From contig PWHO01000121.1 of the NCBI GenBank assembly GCA_003555385.1, forward strand, positions 1-6,248: DNA of 6,248 nucleotides, read 5' to 3'. The position numbers and the translations under genes are program-made. Under the pieces are notes generated by a model, which was not told the origin of the DNA, searched no databases, and was given only the letters and a program-made list of their open reading frames with translations. Positions 1 through 6,248 of the stretch are shown here, piece after piece; position 1 is the first letter of the stretch; the number at the start of each line of letters is the position of its first letter. The DNA is from Bacteroidales bacterium. GTDB lineage: Bacteria > Bacteroidota > Bacteroidia > Bacteroidales > UBA7960.

Positions 1-835
1 TCTCGGTAAATGAGGCGTTGTATTGCATGGCCACCTCAACGGGTATCCCTGCTTTCTCGGCGGTCATGAAAATGGTTTTCTCAATCAGTTTCTCCCTGGT
101 GCTGTCAAGGTATTCGACAAATTCCGGCAGACCAATTTCAGAAAGGTATACATCTTTCACAGGCTGCCCGTTTTCATCCCGTTGCCGCATGTCGGTCAGT
201 GTAAGCTGCACACCCTTATTGAGAAAGGAGAGCTCATGCAAACGGTTGGTCAGCGTTTCGTAAATGAAATGGGTTGTGATAAAGATGCCTGAATCGGGAG
301 TGAAGGTGATTTTTGTTCCGCGGAGGCTGGTTTCACCGGTTTGTTTCACCTCGTACTGCGGAGCCCCCTTTTCGTACTCCTGCATATATAACTTACCTTC
401 ACGGTGCACTTCCACCTTCATGTGTTCGGCCAGCGCATTGACGCACGATACGCCAACCCCGTGCAATCCGCCTGATACCTTGTAGGTGTCTTTGTCAAAT
501 TTACCGCCTGCGTGCAGCACGGTCATGACCACTTCCAGGGCGCTTCTGCCTTCTTTCTCGTGGATGTCAACCGGGATACCCCTCCCGTTGTCAATAATGG
601 TGATGGACTGGTCTTCGTGGATTATGACATCGATCTGGTCACAATAGCCGCCCATGGCCTCATCGATGGAGTTATCCAACACCTCATACACCAGGTGGTG
701 TAACCCCTTGGTGCTGACGTCTCCGATGTACATGGCGGGGCGTTTGCGTACCGCTTCCAGTCCTTCCAATACCTGGATGCTCGTGGCATCGTAACCTAAC
801 TTTTCAACTTCTAATGGCTTAGAGGGTGCCTTCAT
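1..835 (-). CDS. gyrB: DNA gyrase subunit B, N-terminal part (3' end outside window)
   Basis: This is the ATPase subunit of DNA gyrase, the cytoplasmic type IIA topoisomerase that, with GyrA, introduces negative supercoils using ATP. The reading frame is open from an ATG at 835 to the left edge and gives the first 278 residues of a protein usually about 650 long. The GHKL ATP-binding fold is complete: VLEGLEAVRKRPAMYIGD (residues 22-39), YEVLDNSIDEA (50-60) with the expected catalytic Glu51 and Mg-binding Asn55, DNGRGIP (82-88), and the ATP-lid segment KVSGGLHGVGVSCVNAL (119-135). The beginning of the transducer domain follows. The VLEGLEAVRKRPAMYIGD form and the TYKVSGG segment fit GyrB rather than ParE. 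The ATG is chosen because a probable promoter lies only about 25 bases upstream, leaving little room for a longer protein. No strong Shine-Dalgarno sequence is seen, only an A-rich leader with AAAAAGG, as is usual in Bacteroidota. Confidence 0.96.
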   Translation of the reverse strand, partial: MKAPSKPLEVEKLGYDATSIQVLEGLEAVRKRPAMYIGDVSTKGLHHLVYEVLDNSIDEAMGGYCDQIDVIIHEDQSITIIDNGRGIPVDIHEKEGRSALEVVMTVLHAGGKFDKDTYKVSGGLHGVGVSCVNALAEHMKVEVHREGKLYMQEYEKGAPQYEVKQTGETSLRGTKITFTPDSGIFITTHFIYETLTNRLHELSFLNKGVQLTLTDMRQRDENGQPVKDVYLSEIGLPEFVEYLDSTREKLIEKTIFMTAEKAGIPVEVAMQYNASFTE

Positions 836-859
836 AAAATTTGCCTTTTTGGGAACAGA

Positions 860-898
860 CAAAGGTACGTTTTTTTATGGATTTTTCACAGAAAAAAC
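860..898 (-). promoter_or_regulatory. Probable Bacteroidota-type promoter of gyrB
   Basis: Read on the minus strand, TACCTTTG (867 down to 860) matches the Bacteroidota -7 consensus TAnnTTTG exactly. About 20 bases upstream lies a T-rich stretch, GTTTTTTCTG (898 to 889), which could serve as a degenerate -33 box. The predicted start of transcription is near 853, giving a leader of about 18 bases before the gyrB ATG. The -7 match and its placement are seen in the sequence; the -33 assignment and the start site are inferred. Confidence 0.6.
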
Positions 899-904
899 GA
901 GGGA

Positions 905-930
905 TTTTCAACATCTCAAATTGCTGAAAA
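905..930 (-). terminator. Weak hairpin between the barrel gene and gyrB
   Basis: Just downstream of the barrel gene stop codon, TTTTCAGCA and TGTTGAAAA can form a 9-bp stem (one G-U pair) around an 8-base loop. A run of six T follows, but only 8 bases beyond the stem and after a short GC-containing spacer. The stem is AT-rich. It may help end the TPR/barrel transcript, but it is not a classic intrinsic terminator and some read-through into gyrB is possible. Confidence 0.3.
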
Positions 931-938
931 ACAAATTA

Positions 939-2720
939 TTAGAAGGCGTATGAAATGCCTCCCAGCAGGCTGAAACCCTGGGTGGGATAATCCATCCATC
1001 TTTCATAGGATTCGTTCTGCACATTGTGCAGGTTCAGGAATACGGAAAGATTCCTGGTGTAACGATATTCAACCCCCAGGCTGGCATCAATATAGAAATC
1101 CTGGAGTTTCCGGGCCAGCTGAGTATAAGATGTTTCATCCAGGGGCCAGGTGGAGGAACTCAGGTCAGGATAATATTGGGTTGTGATTCCCCAGGTTTCA
1201 TCCCGGCCGGTCAGACCGGCTGTAAGAATGACTTTATTCCGAAAGTTGTATTCCATGTCGAGGGTGAGCTGCAGGTCAGGCTGGTGGGGGATAAACGGCA
1301 TATTGTCGGTGCTGATGTCGAAATAATCGCCACGCAACCGGAGAGAGAACTGCTGCCCGAAACGGGTAAACAGCTCACCGCTTACCTGAAGTTTACGGAT
1401 GTCGTCATATAGTACCGCGAACTGCTGGTTGGCCAAAGGGTAATCATCTTCATCTGTCCAGGTGAAATACTGACGTCCGAACATGGAATAGTTGTCGATC
1501 CGGCTGTCTGTGACTGAAAAATTGTATGACAGCCTGTCACCGAAAGAACCCCTGAAGCCCCCGCCTATGGCATGCCTGGTGTTGCTGAACTGCATCAGGG
1601 GAGCTGATTCAACAAACGGATTTTCTTCCGAAAGCTTTCGCCATGATTGCCGCTGCATGCCGCCCGAAAGCTGCATATAGGCTACCAGGCTGTTGCGTAA
1701 AATATTCACTTCCAACCCGGCAAGCGGATAAGCATTTAATTGATGATTCCCGTCCGATCCGTCCACACTCATGTTCACTCCAATGTGAAACTGCAAATTG
1801 TCCAGATAGGAGTGGAGGGTGGGTTTCAGGGTATAGAGGGCTGATGCTGTTGTGTCGGCAGGGTCGGTGTTGTGATAGTAATCGGCCGACAGATCCACTG
1901 CCAGGTATTGTTTGCGGGCAATCCCGAAGGGGTCGGCGCCGATTTCGCTGCCGATGTTGCCATCCATGCTGAGGTGGTGCTCCGTACCATCATACCTGTC
2001 GCTGAGCCAGTGGTGTCCGGCTTCTATTCTGTATCCCAGGCGGGATGAGTCGGCATGATGGGTGCCAAATCCGAGCTGTGAAGACAGGAAATCGTATCGC
2101 TGGCGGAGATCGCCGGCATCCGGCAGGAGCGTGTCCGGGGGCAGGAGGGGGGCAGCATAGGTTGAGGGGACCCCATAATAATGTACCATATGCCTGTTAA
2201 ACTTCACATCAGCGTCCAGGGCTGTACGGTCAAAATAGCGGGTGCCGTAAACATTTGCCAGGTTTTGGCTGTAGGTGCTGTGAGGATGATTGTCAATTTC
2301 CTCACCGGAAGAACGGTGTTTCAGGTGCAGCCCCAGGGCATGCCTGTCTGATTGCAGGGAGTTGTAGAAGCCTTCAAAATAGGGGGTCTGATAACTGCCG
2401 TATCCTCCTCTGACCAGTCCGCGGCTCAGCTGACGGGGAGGCTCTGTACGCATCCGCGCGGGGGTCAGCGGCTCGGGCCGGAGGTGGGTGACCAGTTTTA
2501 GTGGCCGAAGCCTGTAATCGAAATCCATGGTCACGGTCATGGTGTCGCGGATGACCGGGTTGATATTGATCTTGAAGGCATCTGAGATGCTTGGCTCATA
2601 GGGAGCCACCACCTGTATTTCGTCAATGTCCCTGATTTGCTGCCCATAAATGGTGGTTGTGCCCAGGATCAGAGTGAGCATCCATATGCCGGCGGCCTTA
2701 AACAAATTCTTGTCAGTCAT
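939..2720 (-). CDS. Outer-membrane beta-barrel protein without a visible TonB plug domain
   Basis: The product is a 593-residue exported protein. A signal peptide is clear: Lys at 4 and 8, a hydrophobic core over residues 9-20, and a likely cut after Gly26 (TIYG/QQIR). Residues 35-53 carry a striking motif, IQVVAPYEPSISDAFKINI, of a type I associate with Bacteroidota proteins often labelled TonB-dependent receptor-like. A Pro- and Arg-rich linker (about 70-100) leads into some 490 residues of alternating, aromatic-rich short strands and Asp/Asn/Gly turns typical of a barrel. It ends in SYAF; a C-terminal Phe is the usual barrel-assembly signal. No carboxypeptidase-like regulatory domain or plug domain is seen, and the length is below that of a standard SusC/TonB receptor, so calling it a TonB receptor would be unsafe. 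It starts 49 bases after the TPR gene and is probably co-transcribed with it. The ATG at 2720 directly precedes the signal peptide; no strong ribosome-binding site is present. Substrate and role are unknown. Confidence 0.85.
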   Translation of the reverse strand: MTDKNLFKAAGIWMLTLILGTTTIYGQQIRDIDEIQVVAPYEPSISDAFKININPVIRDTMTVTMDFDYRLRPLKLVTHLRPEPLTPARMRTEPPRQLSRGLVRGGYGSYQTPYFEGFYNSLQSDRHALGLHLKHRSSGEEIDNHPHSTYSQNLANVYGTRYFDRTALDADVKFNRHMVHYYGVPSTYAAPLLPPDTLLPDAGDLRQRYDFLSSQLGFGTHHADSSRLGYRIEAGHHWLSDRYDGTEHHLSMDGNIGSEIGADPFGIARKQYLAVDLSADYYHNTDPADTTASALYTLKPTLHSYLDNLQFHIGVNMSVDGSDGNHQLNAYPLAGLEVNILRNSLVAYMQLSGGMQRQSWRKLSEENPFVESAPLMQFSNTRHAIGGGFRGSFGDRLSYNFSVTDSRIDNYSMFGRQYFTWTDEDDYPLANQQFAVLYDDIRKLQVSGELFTRFGQQFSLRLRGDYFDISTDNMPFIPHQPDLQLTLDMEYNFRNKVILTAGLTGRDETWGITTQYYPDLSSSTWPLDETSYTQLARKLQDFYIDASLGVEYRYTRNLSVFLNLHNVQNESYERWMDYPTQGFSLLGGISYAF

Positions 2721-2769
2721 ATCTTGTGTGATTATCTTTCGGTGAATGGACTTGGTTCTTTTTCAGGAT

Positions 2770-5700
2770 TCAGTTATCCGGATTTTCAGACCCGGGTTCC
2801 GCTGATTGCTGTTCCTGCTGCCGGACAAAATCCATCCGGCCGCGCGCCTCTTCGAGGATTTCCCGGCCGTCGTAATTTTCAATAAGGCTTTCCAGTGTAG
2901 CCCTGGCCTGGAAGGTGTTTTCCGTTTCAATGTACACATCCGCAAGGAGCAAGAAAGTCCTGGCCAGCCAATCGTCATAGGCTGACATCTGGTTGCTGTA
3001 ATCAAAAATCTGTTCTTCCGCCTTTTCATAATCCCCTTCCCTGAATGTGATCAGTGCCAGGTGATACATGGCCTCTGCAGCAAGCCTGTTGGTGGTGATT
3101 TCCTTTGCCCTCTCCAGGGCAGTAATGGCCACCGCATTGTTCCCGGTTTCCATGGCCGATAAGCCCCGCACAAGATAGGCCTCCTGCTCTGTGTCCTGGT
3201 CGGTACGGTCTGAATCGAGTACACGAAGGGCTGCCTCCTGGGCGGCATCATACTGTTCAAGCCTGTAAAGGCAGCGCATTGTCCCCTTTCTTGCAACCAG
3301 CAAGTTGTTCCGGTTTTCGGCCACCTCTTCCAGTTCAGAAAAATGAGACAGGGCGGTTTCATAATGGCCTGCATTGTACTGGATATCAGACGCTCTCAGA
3401 AGGGCGTTTTCCCTGAACTGGGAGCGTGGTTGGTCAATGACGTATTGGTACCCTGCCATTGCCCGCTGTTGCTGGTTGATGCGGTAATAGCATTCCGAGC
3501 GGTAGAAGTGTGCATGGGAGGCAAAGATTCCCTCCGGGAAACGGTCGAGGTAATTGGAAAAACTCTGGATTGCTTCGTTGCAATCTCCCTGCATGTAGCG
3601 GTTTTCCGCGGCCTGGTAGGTCAGGGAATCCTGCTGTGCAGCCGTGATATCAGCCATCCCCCGGCTTTCAGAAAATCTTACAAATTCATCCACCCTGTCC
3701 ATCTCCACATAAATATTGCGCATGGCCATCAGGGCTTCCCGGGCCTGGGTGGTGCCCTGGTATTTTTCGATAACCTGCCGGAACATATCCAGGGCCTCCT
3801 CGTCTTCGTTGTTGTTGTAGTGAATGAGGCCTGTTTTCAGCATGGCACTATGCACATAGGAGCTGTTTGGATGCTGACTGATCACCTGTGAAAAATAGTC
3901 TTTTGCACGGCTGCTGTTGCTCAGCAGGAGCCATGTGTTGGCGATCTCATATTTTCCGTCATCCACAAAGGAGGACCGGGGATGGTTGCTGATCAGTTCC
4001 CGCATGGTGCTGATCTTTTGCTCATAATTACCTAAAATGCCTTCCACCAGTCCTTTCTGGAATACGGCATAATCCGTATCGATCACGTTCATGCTGATGG
4101 CTCGCTGATACCAGTTCAGGGCCGGCTGATATTGTTTGCTCATGAAGTAAGCATCCGCAGCCCTCAGGGTGGCGTCATTTACCATCCGGGCATCATCGCT
4201 GGTTTCACTGATGTAATTCCTGAAAGGAGAGATGGCCTGGCTGTACCTGCCCAGTTTGAAATGGGCATAACCGATGCTGTAGTGAGCACGGTTATAATAA
4301 TCGAGGGAGAAGGCCCCTGGTGTAACGAGAAACTCCTCATGGGCCCGGATGCTTTCCTCATATTCTTCAATCCGGAAATATGCCTCTCCCTGCCAGTAAA
4401 GGCTGGCTGCGGCAAGTTCCCGGTTTTCAGAAAAACGCCGGGTGCGTGAAAAAAGGTCAATGGCATTCCGGAAGTCCCCGTTATTGAATAGCTCCACGCC
4501 CCTGTAATAAGTGACACGCTGATAGGCTTCCCTGAGTCCTGGTGTATCCAGTGAGGTATTTTCCAGTGAGCTGAGTGCATCAATATAATTATTGGTGGTC
4601 AGGTAGAGATCCACCAGGTAGCCGTAAGCCTCTTCTGTTCTGGGCGATTCGGGGTATTCCCTGATATACTTTTGAAACGAAAGGATGGCTTCATTGTAAG
4701 GGTCGTAGGCCATTTCGAATGACAGCAGGGCGTAGTGAAAGAGTGCTTCTCTGGCGATGTCTTCGTGGAAACCCAGTTCATGCGCCTGCGTAAAGGCATT
4801 CCGGGCATAACGCTTCTGATCGGTTTCAATGTAGCAGGAAGCAAGATGGTAATAAGCATTCTGTGCCAGGGGATCATCCTCACCGGTGGCCTGCTCCAAA
4901 TGGGGAATGGCTTCTTCGTAGCGACCCGATATGTAATAGGAAAAACCCAGGTGGTAGTGATCTTCCCTGCTGCTTTCCGTGCGGGATGCCTCCATAAAGG
5001 TTTCCAGGTAAGGGATGGCTTCCGTGTAGTCCGAACGGTGGAAATAAGCACTTCCGATCAGCCTCGATATTTCCGGAACCTGCTGCGGAGGAGCTTCCTC
5101 AATTAATGGGGGAGCGTATTCAAGGAGGGCATCGTACCGCTCCTGCATGTAATGAATGTGTACAATATAGAAAGGTACTACGTCGCCGTACTGACGATCA
5201 TCCTCCAGGGTCCGGAACGCCCGCATGGCTGAATCATAATCTCCGTTGAGGTAGTCGATATGGCCGCTGTAGTAGTTTGCGGGGGTATGGTAACCGGAGG
5301 AGGGGTCGGTGATTTGATTGAACAACCGCTGAGCCGTGGCATGGGAATCTGTCATGAAATGGCTGTAACCTTTCTTAAACCGAAACTCATTGCGTCGTTC
5401 TCTTTCCACATCCTGGTCGTTCAATCGTCCGTACCACCTGACCGACTGCCGGTAGTTTCTTTCCTTATATTTCAGGTTTCCCATCTGAAACCAGGCAAGC
5501 TTCTGTCCGGCATGGGTCGGATATTTATCCAGAAAGGTAAGCAGAAGCTTTTCGGCATCGGGGTTGTCCAGTTCTGCGGCGCATAGTGCAGAATAGAGTG
5601 CGGCGCTGGCCTGGAGTTCACTCTGCGGATCATCGATCTGCCGGATGGTCTGCAGAAACAGCTGTCTGGCTGCTCCGTATTTTTCATTGTTGAACAAGGC

Positions 5701-5820
5701 CTTTGCCTCCCGGTAAGTGGCATCGGGTTCATCGTGGGCAGCTGTTTGCTGGCCGGCGGCCTGTTGCGCGATGAGTATTGCTGTCAGCAATATCAGCAGG
5801 GAAGTGAACTTTTTAATCAT
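2770..5820 (-). CDS. Exported large tetratricopeptide-repeat (TPR) protein
   Basis: The product is a 1016-residue protein that is almost entirely helical TPR repeats. The signal peptide is MIKK, then a hydrophobic core (about 7-18), with a likely cut after Gly23 (QAAG/QQ). There is no lipobox Cys, so a soluble periplasmic or outer-membrane-associated protein is expected rather than a lipoprotein. Roughly 20 TPR-like units run from about residue 34 to 980. Clear ones are near 108-137, 183-206, 287-311 (LGFSYYISGRYEEAIPHLE), 434-460, 510-536 (IGYAHFKLGRYSQAISPF), 660-686, 807-833 and 915-940. The last 30 residues are charged, Gln-rich and probably disordered. No enzymatic domain or transmembrane helix is seen after the signal peptide. 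TPR arrays bind other proteins, so it is probably a scaffold or adaptor; the adjacent co-oriented barrel gene suggests its partner. It starts 40 bases after the 3' end of rnpB; I find no TAnnTTTG box in that gap, so it may depend on read-through or on a promoter within rnpB. The exact function is unknown. Confidence 0.9.
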   Translation of the reverse strand: MIKKFTSLLILLTAILIAQQAAGQQTAAHDEPDATYREAKALFNNEKYGAARQLFLQTIRQIDDPQSELQASAALYSALCAAELDNPDAEKLLLTFLDKYPTHAGQKLAWFQMGNLKYKERNYRQSVRWYGRLNDQDVERERRNEFRFKKGYSHFMTDSHATAQRLFNQITDPSSGYHTPANYYSGHIDYLNGDYDSAMRAFRTLEDDRQYGDVVPFYIVHIHYMQERYDALLEYAPPLIEEAPPQQVPEISRLIGSAYFHRSDYTEAIPYLETFMEASRTESSREDHYHLGFSYYISGRYEEAIPHLEQATGEDDPLAQNAYYHLASCYIETDQKRYARNAFTQAHELGFHEDIAREALFHYALLSFEMAYDPYNEAILSFQKYIREYPESPRTEEAYGYLVDLYLTTNNYIDALSSLENTSLDTPGLREAYQRVTYYRGVELFNNGDFRNAIDLFSRTRRFSENRELAAASLYWQGEAYFRIEEYEESIRAHEEFLVTPGAFSLDYYNRAHYSIGYAHFKLGRYSQAISPFRNYISETSDDARMVNDATLRAADAYFMSKQYQPALNWYQRAISMNVIDTDYAVFQKGLVEGILGNYEQKISTMRELISNHPRSSFVDDGKYEIANTWLLLSNSSRAKDYFSQVISQHPNSSYVHSAMLKTGLIHYNNNEDEEALDMFRQVIEKYQGTTQAREALMAMRNIYVEMDRVDEFVRFSESRGMADITAAQQDSLTYQAAENRYMQGDCNEAIQSFSNYLDRFPEGIFASHAHFYRSECYYRINQQQRAMAGYQYVIDQPRSQFRENALLRASDIQYNAGHYETALSHFSELEEVAENRNNLLVARKGTMRCLYRLEQYDAAQEAALRVLDSDRTDQDTEQEAYLVRGLSAMETGNNAVAITALERAKEITTNRLAAEAMYHLALITFREGDYEKAEEQIFDYSNQMSAYDDWLARTFLLLADVYIETENTFQARATLESLIENYDGREILEEARGRMDFVRQQEQQSAEPGSENPDN

Positions 5821-5856
5821 TTCATATCAGGTATTAAATCATCATTCATTTATAAG

Positions 5857-5867
5857 AAAAAGGCAGG
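5857..5867 (-). terminator. Possible 3' end / U-tract of rnpB
   Basis: The 3' strand of helix P1, CCTGCCT, runs directly into TTTT, giving five T in a row at the presumed end of the RNA. Because the pairing partner lies about 370 bases upstream, this is not a local terminator hairpin, and termination here is uncertain. It may instead be a processing site, with transcription continuing into the TPR gene 40 bases further on. Confidence 0.35.
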
Positions 5868-6241
5868 CCTGTAAGCCGGGTTCTGTTGCATGCCCTGGTG
5901 GGGCATGCCTCCTGTCATTTGTCTGGGGCAATGCTCACGCATTACCTCTAACGGCCTACCCTCCGGGATCGGGCGAGCAGCCCTCAAACCCCGGTATATT
6001 TGGCCTTTCAACGCATAAGGTTTGCCCGCAATGGAAGTCACCTCCCATTGCCGTGAGCTCTTACCTCACGTTTTCACCCTTACCGGCCCCGCAAAGCGGG
6101 GCTTAGGCGGTTGTTTTCTGCGGCACTTTCTAGCAGCCTGCCTGAAGGCAGGCCGGCTTCCCGTTAGGAAGTATGCTGCTCTGTGTTGCCCGGACTTTCC
6201 TCATCCTGCCTGAAGCAGGACGCGACAGGACAACCTGCCTC
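5861..6241 (-). ncRNA. rnpB: RNase P RNA (bacterial class A)
   Basis: This is the catalytic RNA of RNase P, which with the RnpA protein removes 5' leaders from precursor tRNAs. The conserved core is unmistakable on the minus strand: GAGGAAAGTCCGGGC (6202-6188), GGTAAGGGTGAAAA, AAGGCCAAATA (6007-5997) and ACAGAACCCGGCTTAC (5886-5871). Helices I can pair by eye are P1 AGGCAGG/CCTGCCT (6240-6234 with 5867-5861), P2 TCCTGTC/GACAGGA (6230-6224 with 5916-5910), P3 (6220-6204), P9 (6153-6136), P12 (6101-6087), P13 (6069-6053), P14 with a GTGA loop (6050-6029), P17 (5994-5963), P18 with a GTGA loop (5943-5930) and an 8-bp P19 (5908-5888). The P6 pseudoknot, GAGCAGC (6181-6175) with GCTGCTC (5981-5975) in the P17 loop, marks class A. 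The length, about 381 bases, is normal. Exact ends are inferred from P1. The promoter lies outside the window. Confidence 0.96.
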
Positions 6242-6248
6242 TTATAAA

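Larger units (their letters stand above)
5849..6248. repeat. 8-bp perfect inverted repeat flanking rnpB
   Basis: TTTATAAG at 5849-5856 is the exact inverse of CTTATAAA at 6241-6248. The two arms bracket the P1 helix: in the transcript TTTATAAG would immediately precede the 5' AGGCAGG, and CTTATAAA would follow the 3' CCTGCCT after four U. The right arm ends at the window edge, so the repeat could be longer. It may extend P1 in the precursor or be a chance AT-rich match. Confidence 0.5.

Noticed and set aside
18..703. Several short plus-strand frames opposite gyrB.
   Set aside because: The minus strand here is unambiguous GyrB with all ATPase motifs intact; these frames are its shadows.
1026..1412. 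Plus-strand 128-codon frame antisense to the barrel gene.
   Set aside because: It is a shadow of the minus-strand barrel gene, without domain or start-site support.
939..2720. Classification of the barrel protein as a full TonB-dependent (SusC-type) receptor.
   Set aside because: No plug or carboxypeptidase-like domain is visible between the signal peptide and the barrel, and at 593 residues it is shorter than SusC-type receptors.
3343..3891. Plus-strand 182-codon frame antisense to the TPR gene.
   Set aside because: It sits wholly opposite a strong coding gene, has no recognisable domain, and its length fits chance opening opposite TPR codons.
2770..5820. TPR protein as the type IX secretion component PorW/SprE.
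   Set aside because: PorW/SprE is a lipoprotein; this protein has no lipobox Cys after its signal peptide, and no other type IX secretion gene is present nearby.
5850..6041. Minus-strand reading frame of 63 codons inside rnpB.
   Set aside because: It reads straight through conserved RNase P RNA helices and ends in the RNA's conserved 3' segment; the structure of the RNA accounts for the sequence.
5717..6106. Plus-strand reading frame of 129 codons running across the start of the TPR gene and through rnpB.
   Set aside because: It lies antisense to the RNase P RNA and the TPR signal-peptide region; its sequence is explained by the conserved RNA bases, and such frames are a known source of spurious proteins.

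Overview
The window reads as an ordinary chromosomal segment of a member of Bacteroidota (Bacteroidetes), with mid-range GC content. Four lines of evidence support this: a GyrB N-terminus of the Bacteroidota type, a good match to the phylum-specific -7 promoter box (TAnnTTTG) ahead of gyrB, a lack of strong Shine-Dalgarno sequences at the starts, and a paired TPR protein and outer-membrane barrel gene of a kind typical of this phylum. I see no mobile element, CRISPR array, tRNA or phage gene.

Everything I can support lies on the minus strand, so transcription runs from high to low coordinates. First comes rnpB, the RNase P RNA (about 6241 to 5861), essentially complete; its promoter lies beyond the right edge. 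Forty bases later starts a 1016-residue exported protein built almost wholly of tetratricopeptide (TPR) repeats (5820 to 2770). After 49 bases follows a 593-residue outer-membrane beta-barrel protein with a signal peptide, no visible TonB plug domain and a C-terminal Phe (2720 to 939). After about 100 bases comes gyrB (835 down to the left edge), truncated by the window; only its first 278 codons are present.

The TPR and barrel genes look like a two-gene operon for an envelope assembly whose function I cannot name. The TPR protein would be periplasmic and the barrel would sit in the outer membrane. gyrB has its own likely promoter in the gap before it. The stretches between genes are all under 110 bases, so there is no large unexplained non-coding region.

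The most interesting points are the uncharacterised TPR/barrel pair and details of the RNase P RNA: a GGC in place of GGU in the tRNA-3'-end-binding loop, three helices sharing nearly the same GGCAGG/CCTGCC sequence, and a perfect 8-bp extension of helix P1 beyond the presumed mature ends. I did not find convincing evidence of an entirely new system.
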